Source: Coriobacteriales bacterium (GTDB lineage: Bacteria; Actinomycetota; Coriobacteriia; Coriobacteriales; UBA8131). From it: a DNA stretch of 13,592 nt. Both the position numbers and the translations under genes were made by a program. Below are positions 6,431-12,869 of the stretch, piece after piece. Location of the stretch: assembly GCA_031274985.1 (NCBI GenBank), contig JAISPK010000115.1, positions 1 through 13,592 of the forward strand, read 5' to 3'. The notes under the pieces are model-generated. The model searched no databases. It had not been told where the DNA came from and saw nothing but the letters and a program-made list of their open reading frames with translations. Each line of letters opens with the position of its first letter. Within the stretch, counting starts at the first letter, position 1.

Positions 6431-7237
6431 ATGATTATCATAGGTGAGAAGATCAACGGGTTTATACCTAAGACACTCAAAGCAATCGAAGCAAGGGACG
6501 GTGACTACATCAAAGAGATCGCCCTGGCGCAACAGGAATGCGGAGCAGATTTCATTGACATCTGCGCCGGAGTTGCCCCTGAGGTAGAGATGGAGACCAT
6601 GGAGTGGCTCATTGGGCTCGTGCAAGAAGTCTGCACCGTTCCCATCAGTCTTGACAGCTCGGACCCGCAGATCATCGTCAACTGCATACCGCTTTGCAGT
6701 CAACCGGGTCTCATCAACTCCGTTTCGATGGAAGAGGGCAAGACCGGGACGGTCTTTCCGGTGATTGCCGATACCGACTGGAAGGTTGTCTGCCTCACCT
6801 GCAATCAGGAGGGTATTCCCGATGACGGCCAGACTAAGTTTGCCATAGCCAGAGATATCGTTGCGTGCGCCAGAAGCTACGGCATTGCCGACGACCGGGT
6901 CTATATCGACCCCCTCGTCACCACGCTGGGCACCAAGTCGGACTCCATGGTGAGCTTTGTTGAGGCCATCGAGTTGATTCGCGCCGAGTTTCCTGAGGTA
7001 CATATCACGAGCGGTCTTTCCAACATCAGCTATGGTCTGCCCTACCGTCGGGGGATCAATATGCAGTTCTTGTGCCTCACCATGAATGCCGGAATGGACT
7101 CTGCTATTCTTGATCCTATGGATCCCTACATGCAATCGGTGCTCTATGCAACCAACGCCCTCAAGGGTAACGACCCGTACTGCATGGAATACCTGGGTGC
7201 CTATCGTGACGGCCTCTTGCCCGTTAAGCCGGAGTAG
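6431..7237 (+). CDS. Methyltetrahydrofolate:corrinoid methyltransferase (MtgA/AcsE-like)
   Basis: This 268-residue pterin-binding TIM barrel moves methyl groups between a corrinoid protein and THF. It begins MIIIGEKING, the family start, and keeps residues that correspond to AcsE active-site positions: D75 (SLDSSDP), N96 (LINSVS), D160 (YIDPLV) and N198 (GLSNIS). IDICAG at 42-47 is typical, as far as I recall, of the MtgA-like branch that works with MttB/MtgB systems, whereas AcsE has LDLNVG. AGGAG at 6419-6423 fixes the ATG. It links the corrinoid proteins upstream to the folate enzymes on both sides. It ends in TAG, which this organism can decode as Pyl. Readthrough would add only Pyl-Lys-Asn-Leu-Phe before TGA at 7250-7252. 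The family normally ends about here, so the TAG probably acts as a stop. Confidence 0.88.
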   Translation: MIIIGEKINGFIPKTLKAIEARDGDYIKEIALAQQECGADFIDICAGVAPEVEMETMEWLIGLVQEVCTVPISLDSSDPQIIVNCIPLCSQPGLINSVSMEEGKTGTVFPVIADTDWKVVCLTCNQEGIPDDGQTKFAIARDIVACARSYGIADDRVYIDPLVTTLGTKSDSMVSFVEAIELIRAEFPEVHITSGLSNISYGLPYRRGINMQFLCLTMNAGMDSAILDPMDPYMQSVLYATNALKGNDPYCMEYLGAYRDGLLPVKPE

Positions 7238-7273
7238 AAAAACCTTTTTTGAAGCAGCTGATTGGAGACACGC

Positions 7274-8950
7274 ATGCCAGACATCAGGTCAGATATTGAG
7301 ATCGCCCAGTCGATTACCCCCGAGCCCATCATGGATATTGCCGACAAGATCGGCATAGACCATTCCTACCTGGAGCTCTACGGTAATTACAAGGCCAAGA
7401 TAGATTACAACCTCCTGGATGCTCACGCGGCATCTCCCGGCAAGCTCATTTTGGTCACTGCTATTACCCCTACGCCGGCAGGCGAGGGAAAGACCACTAC
7501 AACGGTTGGGCTTGCAGACGGGCTTGCCCATCTCGGCAAGAACGTTGTCGTGGCGCTGCGCGAGCCTTCGCTCGGGCCGGTGTTTGGGGTCAAGGGCGGG
7601 GCTGCCGGAGGCGGACACGCACAGGTTGTGCCTATGGAAGACATCAATCTGCACTTTACCGGCGACTTTCATGCCATCGGTGCTGCCAATAATCTGCTCG
7701 CCGCCATGCTCGACAATCACATCCAGCAGGGCAATGCGCTGGGTATCGATACGAAGAACATCCCCTGGAGACGCTGCGTGGACATGAACGACCGTCAGCT
7801 TCGCAATGTAGTAGACGGCCTGGGCGGCCCGGCGCAGGGCACTCCGCGCCAGGATGGTTTTGACATCACGGTTGCCTCCGAGGTGATGGCAATACTGTGC
7901 CTCTCCTCTTCGATCACCGACCTTAAAGAGCGCTGCGCTCGCATCGTCTGTGCTTACAACCATGCCGGCGAAGCTATCACCGCAGGCGACCTCAAGGCAC
8001 ACGGCGCCATGGCTGCCCTCCTCAAGGATGCTTTAAAGCCCAATCTGGTGCAGACGCTTGAGGGAACCCCTGCCTTTGTGCACGGTGGCCCGTTTGCGAA
8101 TATCGCCCATGGCTGCAACTCGGTCATGGCCACCAAGCTGGCCCTTATGCTCGGTGACTATACGGTTACCGAAGCCGGTTTTGGCGCAGACCTCGGTGCG
8201 GAAAAATTCCTCGACATCAAGTGTCGCCTTGCAAATCTGGCGCCCGATGCCGTGGTAGTTGTTGCAACCGTGCGCGCCCTTAAAAACCACGGCGGCGTAG
8301 CTCTCAAAGACCTCGGTCAAGAAAACCTCGAGGCGCTCGAGGCGGGGCTGCCCAATTTATTGCAGCATGTCACTAACATCAAGGAGGTCTTTGGCCTCCC
8401 GGCAGTGGTTGCCATTAATGCCTTTCCTGCCGACACGGCCGCCGAACTTAAGCTGGTGGAAGACAAATGCCGCGAGCTTGGCGTTACCGTGGCCCTCTCT
8501 GAGGTCTGGGCAAAGGGTGGCGAGGGCGGCACAGCGCTCGCCCTTGAGGTCATCAAGCTCTGCGAGGAGCCCAAGTCCTTCCGTTTTTGCTACGACGAGT
8601 CTCTTTCTCTGGTTGAGAAGATCACCGCTATCGCCACCAGAATCTATCACGCAGACGGCGTTGACTTTGCTCCGGAGGCTGCCGCGCAGCTGGATAAACT
8701 TACGGCGCTCGGCTTTGGCGCTCTACCGGTGTGCATGGCCAAGACCCAGTATTCCTTCTCGGATAGCCCCAAGCTCCTCGGCGCGCCCCGGGACTTTCGT
8801 GTAACCGTGCGCAATGCCAAGGTCTCTGCCGGAGCCGGCTTCATCGTTGCCCTCACCGGCGAGATCATGACGATGCCCGGCCTCCCCAAGGTGCCTTCGG
8901 CCGAGAAGATCGATGTTGACGCTACCGGCAGGATCTCAGGACTGTTCTGA
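7274..8950 (+). CDS. fhs: Formate-tetrahydrofolate ligase (formyl-THF synthetase)
   Basis: This 558-residue cytosolic enzyme catalyses formate + ATP + THF <-> 10-formyl-THF + ADP + Pi. In acetogens it activates formate; in anaerobic methyl oxidation it can run in reverse and make ATP. The length matches the family (about 556-560). The P-loop TPTPAGEGKTTTT covers 65-77, the signature with EPSLGPVFGVKGG starts at residue 97, and FTGDFHAIGAANNL is at 128-141. An in-frame TTG at 7262 would add four residues. I prefer ATG 7274 because GGAGA (7264-7268) is well placed for it and overlaps the TTG. It follows the methyltransferase after a 36-nt gap. The FolD-type enzyme that would bridge it to MetF is not in the window. 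It ends in TGA. Confidence 0.95.
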   Translation: MPDIRSDIEIAQSITPEPIMDIADKIGIDHSYLELYGNYKAKIDYNLLDAHAASPGKLILVTAITPTPAGEGKTTTTVGLADGLAHLGKNVVVALREPSLGPVFGVKGGAAGGGHAQVVPMEDINLHFTGDFHAIGAANNLLAAMLDNHIQQGNALGIDTKNIPWRRCVDMNDRQLRNVVDGLGGPAQGTPRQDGFDITVASEVMAILCLSSSITDLKERCARIVCAYNHAGEAITAGDLKAHGAMAALLKDALKPNLVQTLEGTPAFVHGGPFANIAHGCNSVMATKLALMLGDYTVTEAGFGADLGAEKFLDIKCRLANLAPDAVVVVATVRALKNHGGVALKDLGQENLEALEAGLPNLLQHVTNIKEVFGLPAVVAINAFPADTAAELKLVEDKCRELGVTVALSEVWAKGGEGGTALALEVIKLCEEPKSFRFCYDESLSLVEKITAIATRIYHADGVDFAPEAAAQLDKLTALGFGALPVCMAKTQYSFSDSPKLLGAPRDFRVTVRNAKVSAGAGFIVALTGEIMTMPGLPKVPSAEKIDVDATGRISGLF

Positions 8951-8999
8951 TGATGCGGGGGGAAGAGGCCTCCTGCCCCTGTGAGGCAAGGAACGCTAC

Positions 9000-9755
9000 G
9001 TGTTGTACTTGAAAGCATTGGTCTGCAAGGCGCTCTTCAGGGAGTTCTCGCTTTTTGCGGCGCTCTCGGACAATGTCATTGATATCTCCTTCTTTGAATA
9101 CGGACTCCACAACAAGGTAGGGGCCCTCAAAGAGGTGCTGCAAGACGAGATCAACCGCATAGACTCGGGAGACGACCTTCATACGAGCTATCCGCCGTAT
9201 GACATACCGTTTGCCGGGATCCTCATCGGATACGGACTCTGTTCCAATGCGGTGGAGGGACTCTCTTCAAAGCACTACCCCCTCGTGATTCCCCGTGCGC
9301 ATGATTGCATCACCCTGCTCCTCGGCTCAAAAGAGCGTTACGACGCATTGTTCAAAGAAACGCCCGGCACCTATTGGCTGAGTCCCGGGTGGGTGGAGAG
9401 CGAAAAGATACCCGGCGCCAAAGAGCATGAGTTTTACATCAACCGGTATCTTGGAAAATATGATGAAGAGTTGACCATGACCATGGTGGAGATGAGCGAG
9501 GAGTGGATAAAGAACTACACCCGGTTTGCGCTCATTGAATGGCCCGAGTTTGAGGGGAAGGAATTTGCTCAGGCCACCAAGGCATTGGCAGAAGAGAGTG
9601 CGCAATATTCGGACTTGAGGCTGGACCTGCTCAACGGAAACAGCGGGCTCGTGCAAGATCTGCTCTCGGGCAACTGGGACGAAGAGCGCTTTTTGGTGGT
9701 TCCTCCCGGGCAGACCGTTAAGCCCAGCTTTGATACCGGTGTGATTACGTACTAA
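9000..9755 (+). CDS. DUF1638 family protein of unknown function
   Basis: This 251-residue soluble protein has no signal peptide or membrane segment. DUF1638 members occur in methylotrophic methanogens and in bacteria with corrinoid methyltransferases, but I know of no assigned reaction. Conserved-looking stretches are GYGLCSN (77-83), IPRAHDCITLLLGS (97-110, with H101-D102-C103) and GTYWLSPGW (123-131). The His, Cys and Asp residues could bind a metal or act in catalysis. The GTG start at 9000 has AAGGA (8988-8992) seven nt upstream. The gene lies 49 nt after fhs, and its TAA ends only 4 nt before the tRNA-Pyl gene, so it must share transcripts with its neighbours. The position points to a role in methyl transfer, corrinoid reactivation or Pyl use. 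That is inference from context. Confidence 0.82.
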   Translation: MLYLKALVCKALFREFSLFAALSDNVIDISFFEYGLHNKVGALKEVLQDEINRIDSGDDLHTSYPPYDIPFAGILIGYGLCSNAVEGLSSKHYPLVIPRAHDCITLLLGSKERYDALFKETPGTYWLSPGWVESEKIPGAKEHEFYINRYLGKYDEELTMTMVEMSEEWIKNYTRFALIEWPEFEGKEFAQATKALAEESAQYSDLRLDLLNGNSGLVQDLLSGNWDEERFLVVPPGQTVKPSFDTGVITY

Positions 9756-9759
9756 AAGC

Positions 9760-9831
9760 GGAGGGTGAATCGAAGTGATTATGCGGACTCTAAATCCGCC
9801 CAGCCGGGTGCAACTCCCGGACTCTCCGCCA
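9760..9831 (+). tRNA. pylT: tRNA-Pyl, anticodon CUA (amber suppressor)
   Basis: This 72-nt gene carries pyrrolysine to UAG codons. All arms can be drawn: acceptor GGAGGGT (9760-9766) with ACTCTCC (9821-9827), all seven pairs made including one G-T; a single G linker (9767); a 4-bp D stem AATC/GATT with a 5-nt loop GAAGT; anticodon stem GCGGA/TCCGC with loop CTCTAAA, placing CTA at 9790-9792; a 4-nt variable loop; T arm CCGGG-TGCAACT-CCCGG (9804-9820); discriminator G9828 and encoded CCA (9829-9831). The small D loop without the usual GG, the very short linkers and the G discriminator are hallmarks of tRNA-Pyl. It lacks the TTC of a normal T loop. It sits 4 nt after the DUF1638 stop and 21 nt before pylSc, so it is probably cut out of a longer transcript. 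Confidence 0.96.
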
Positions 9832-9852
9832 GATTTTTGATTTCAGGGTCTC

Positions 9853-10683
9853 ATGCAGTTCACAGAAAATCAGGAACTCAGACTCAGGGAGCTGGGGTGT
9901 ACCTTAGATCCACCTCAGAGCTTTGCCTCTGACCGTGAGAGAGACGTGGCGTTCAAAGACAGCGAGCGTGCTGCCATCGAAAGTAATCGTCTCGCCCTTC
10001 AGGGCTACCAAAGGGAGGGGAGGGCCCCCTCGGTAAACGCGCTGAGTGAGCGCACCTCCCATTTTTTGAGAAGCAGGGGCTTTATCGAAGTGTCAACTCC
10101 TCTGATCATTTCCCGGCAGTTTTTGGAGCGTATGAGTATTGGAGATGACCATGCTCTGATTAGTCAGGTTTTCTGGCTGGATGAGCGCTCGTGTCTTCGG
10201 CCGATGCTGGCGCCGAATCTCTACGACCTCTCCAAGCGGATGCTAAAAGTCTACGGACGCCCGCTCAGGGTGTTTGAGATCGGGCCCTGCTTTAGAAAGG
10301 AATCATCGGGAGGCCGGCACCTCGAATGTTTTACCATGCTGAACTTTGTGGAGTGGGGCATCGCAGAGGCACAAAAGGTCGGGCGCTTTAAGGAACTGGG
10401 ATTGTTGCTTATGGAGCAACTCGGCCTAAGGGACTACCGATTTGTTGAGGAGCAGTCGGTGGTCTATGGCACCACGATTGACATCATGGTAGGCAATGTC
10501 GAGGTTGCTTCCGGGGCCTTTGGCCCCCACCCTTTGGACAAGCAGTGGGGCATGGATGAGACCTGGCTCGGGCTGGGAGTTGGGCTTGAGCGTGTCGTTA
10601 TGCTGGCAGAGGGGCTGGATACCATTCAAAAAGCAGGCAGGAGCCTCAGGTATCTGGGTGGTGTGAGTTTGAACTTCAAGTGA
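9853..10683 (+). CDS. pylSc: Pyrrolysyl-tRNA synthetase, catalytic subunit PylSc
   Basis: This 276-residue class II synthetase charges tRNA-Pyl with pyrrolysine using ATP. It equals only the C-terminal catalytic half of archaeal PylRS; the N-terminal tRNA-binding part is absent, as in bacteria where it is a separate pylSn gene. The class II motif 2 is IGPCFRKES (143-151) and motif 3 is GLGVGLERV (240-248). Residues matching the archaeal substrate pocket are kept: Y124 in LAPNLY, N164 in TMLNF, Y205 in VVYGTT and W238. The archaeal pocket Cys (Cys348 of M. mazei) is Val166 here. The ATG at 9853 has CAGGG at 9844-9848, only 4 nt away, so translation may be modest. pylSn probably lies after pylD, outside the window, unless this organism uses a synthetase that needs no N-domain. 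Confidence 0.95.
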   Translation: MQFTENQELRLRELGCTLDPPQSFASDRERDVAFKDSERAAIESNRLALQGYQREGRAPSVNALSERTSHFLRSRGFIEVSTPLIISRQFLERMSIGDDHALISQVFWLDERSCLRPMLAPNLYDLSKRMLKVYGRPLRVFEIGPCFRKESSGGRHLECFTMLNFVEWGIAEAQKVGRFKELGLLLMEQLGLRDYRFVEEQSVVYGTTIDIMVGNVEVASGAFGPHPLDKQWGMDETWLGLGVGLERVVMLAEGLDTIQKAGRSLRYLGGVSLNFK

Positions 10684-10695
10684 GAACTATGAATT

Positions 10696-11709
10696 ATGAA
10701 GTATGACGCAAACAGTATTCTTGCTCTCCTCAACGGGAGCGAAGGCAAGGAAGAGCTTTTCAGAAGGGCACAACAGGCAAGGGCAGCGCACTTTGGCAAT
10801 AAAGTTTTTGCCTACGGTTTTAATTACTTCTCTACCTACTGTGTGAACCACTGCACCTTTTGCTATTACCGAAGCTCCAACGCTCAGGCGCTTCGCTACC
10901 GCAATGATCCCAGGCAGGTTGTTGAGGACGCAAAACGCCTGGCGAGTTCAGGGGTGCATCTCATCGACCTCACCATGGGCGAAGATCCCTACTATCGCAG
11001 CCACCCAAAGCGGCTTGCTGATCTTATCTCTGACGTAAGCGCGGCATGCGAGCTTCCGGTCATGATTTCTCCCGGCGTGATAGAAGCAGAGCAGCTTGAA
11101 CTACTCAAGCAGGCTGGTGCGGTGTGGTTTGCGCTCTATCAGGAGACCTTTGTCAAAGAGGCCTACGAACGCCTGCGCATCGGTCAGGATTTTGACCGGC
11201 GCCTCGAGATCAAAAGAGAGGCGGTGCAGCGGGGGCTCTTGCTCGAAGAAGGCATTTTGACCGGATGGGGAGAGAGCCAAAAGCAAGTCGCAGACTCCCT
11301 TGCCAACATGGATCAAGCCAGGCCTTCTCAGGTGCGGGTCATGACCTTTGTGCCACAAAAAGGTACCCCGCTCGAAGGGCGCACGCCTGCCAACAGCGAC
11401 CGAGAGCTGCAAATCATCGCTGTTATGCGGTTGCTCTACCCTCATAAGCTTATACCGGCCTCCCTTGACGTAGAAGGCCCCCGAGGACTCGAGGCCCGCC
11501 TCAATGCGGGAGCCAATGTCATCACGTCCCTCATACCGCCCGCATCAGGTCTATTAGGGGTAGCAAGAAACGACGATATCGAGGATGGCGCGCGCAGCCT
11601 CGCTCATATCACCCCGACTATCCAAGCGGCCGGCCTGGAGCTTGCATCGCTTGCAGACTACCGGGCGTTTATTGCCAAAGCACAGGCAGAAGGCGCGGGT
11701 CTCGGATGA
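10696..11709 (+). CDS. pylB: 3-methylornithine synthase PylB (radical SAM)
   Basis: This 337-residue radical SAM mutase converts L-lysine to (3R)-3-methyl-D-ornithine, the first step of pyrrolysine synthesis. The [4Fe-4S] cluster motif is C49-VNH-C53-TF-C56 (CX3CX2C), set in NYFSTYCVNHCTFCYYR as in known PylB. The SAM-contacting DLTMGED follows near residues 91-97, and the TIM barrel runs to about residue 300. The length fits the family (about 340-350). The ATG at 10696 lies 12 nt after the pylSc stop with no strong ribosome binding site, so it probably depends on coupling. Its TGA overlaps the pylC ATG by four nt (ATGA). Confidence 0.95.
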   Translation: MKYDANSILALLNGSEGKEELFRRAQQARAAHFGNKVFAYGFNYFSTYCVNHCTFCYYRSSNAQALRYRNDPRQVVEDAKRLASSGVHLIDLTMGEDPYYRSHPKRLADLISDVSAACELPVMISPGVIEAEQLELLKQAGAVWFALYQETFVKEAYERLRIGQDFDRRLEIKREAVQRGLLLEEGILTGWGESQKQVADSLANMDQARPSQVRVMTFVPQKGTPLEGRTPANSDRELQIIAVMRLLYPHKLIPASLDVEGPRGLEARLNAGANVITSLIPPASGLLGVARNDDIEDGARSLAHITPTIQAAGLELASLADYRAFIAKAQAEGAGLG

Positions 11710-12869
11710 ACATGCTCGTGATAGGAGGGCGCCTGCAGGGCGCAGAGATTGCTTTTTTGGGCAAGGAGGCCGGCTTTCAGGTCACCGTGCTGGACAGAGA
11801 ACAAGAGGTGCTTGCCTCACAGTTGGGCGACGCTTTTGTGCAGATAAATCTGCAAGAAGCAACTCCCGGCCTGTTTGCAGGGTATGATCTGGTCTTTCCT
11901 GCCACCGAGAATCTTGAGACGCTCCAGCTCGCTCGCAAGCTGGCAGAGGAAGCAGGTCTTCCCTTCCTGTTTGATGAGCAGGCCTTTTACCTCACTCGCT
12001 CAAAAACGAAGACCAACCGTTTTTTGCAGGATATCGGCGTGCGGACACCTCCCGCTCTTTGCGCTGAGCTCAGCGATATTGCTCCTCTTTTCGGCAGTCG
12101 CAGATTCATCGTTAAGCCCGATAAGAAGAGCGGCAGTAAAGGCGTTTGCTGTTTTTGTGACAAAGCGGCTGCGCTGGCCTACCTCGATAATCACGAGGAT
12201 TGCTTTGGACAGGTATTCCTTGAGGGCCCCCTCTACTCGGTTGAGGTGATCTGCGACAAAACTCACGTTACGCCCTTCGCTGTTACCGAGGTGGTGGTGG
12301 AGGCAAGCTTTGACAGTCACCGAATCATTGCGCCGGCGGTTCTCTCTGTGGAGATAATCAGCGAGATACAGTCTCTTGCCTCTCAGATTGGCAGGGCCCT
12401 GCGGATGAAAGGCATCTTTGATGTTGAGCTGGTTTTGCACGACTCGCGCCTGTATGTTCTGGAGCTTGATGCCCGTATGCCCAGCCAGACTCCTCTGGCG
12501 GTGTACTACGCAACCGGCGTCAACTTCGTCTCGGCCCTTGCCGCGTGCTTTCTCGGCAGCGGTGACGCGGGCTTGCCGAATGCAGACGGGGGAGTGAAAG
12601 GGGCAGACACCCGGGTGGTTCTTCAGCATGTCTACAGAGACAACCGAAAAAAAACCATTGAGCTGATTGGCGAAGGAAGACTTTTAGCGGCACCTCCCCT
12701 CATCAGAGCAGACGGTTTTTGTGGGGCTGATGTAGCTCTCGTGAGCAACAGTGCTGAGAGCACCTATGCAACGTTACTGACCCTGGCTGAGACCCACAGT
12801 GCGGCAGAAGACAAAATGGAGAGAGTTCTTGAAACTCTCAAGAGCAGGGAGGGGGCAAACCATGTGTAG
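11706..12869 (+). CDS. pylC: 3-methylornithine-L-lysine ligase PylC (ATP-grasp)
   Basis: This 387-residue ATP-grasp ligase joins 3-methyl-D-ornithine to the epsilon-amino group of L-lysine, the second step of pyrrolysine synthesis. It shows the N-terminal MLVIGGRLQGAEIAFLGKEAG (residues 3-23), the ATP-binding FIVKPDKKSGSKGV (about 135-148), and the metal-binding end of the ATP-grasp fold, FDVELVLHDSRLYVLELDARMPSQ (about 238-261). The ATG overlaps the pylB stop, so translation is coupled. The gene ends in TAG at 12867-12869, six nt downstream of the pylD ATG. If the TAG is decoded as Pyl, the chain gains Pyl plus 16 residues and ends at TGA 12918-12920. At 387 residues it is already at least as long as known PylC (M. 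barkeri about 363), so the TAG probably terminates most of the time. Confidence 0.94.
   Translation: MNMLVIGGRLQGAEIAFLGKEAGFQVTVLDREQEVLASQLGDAFVQINLQEATPGLFAGYDLVFPATENLETLQLARKLAEEAGLPFLFDEQAFYLTRSKTKTNRFLQDIGVRTPPALCAELSDIAPLFGSRRFIVKPDKKSGSKGVCCFCDKAAALAYLDNHEDCFGQVFLEGPLYSVEVICDKTHVTPFAVTEVVVEASFDSHRIIAPAVLSVEIISEIQSLASQIGRALRMKGIFDVELVLHDSRLYVLELDARMPSQTPLAVYYATGVNFVSALAACFLGSGDAGLPNADGGVKGADTRVVLQHVYRDNRKKTIELIGEGRLLAAPPLIRADGFCGADVALVSNSAESTYATLLTLAETHSAAEDKMERVLETLKSREGANHV

Noticed and set aside
6554..6574. IDICAG in the MtgA-like enzyme instead of LDLNVG of AcsE, as a possible broken active site
   Set aside because: As far as I recall, the DxC(A) form is usual in the MtgA-like branch linked to MttB-type systems, so it supports the subfamily and is not damage.
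9730..9755. TTGATA and TACTAA as a promoter for tRNA-Pyl
   Set aside because: The spacer is only 14 nt, and the transcript would start at or inside the tRNA 5' end.
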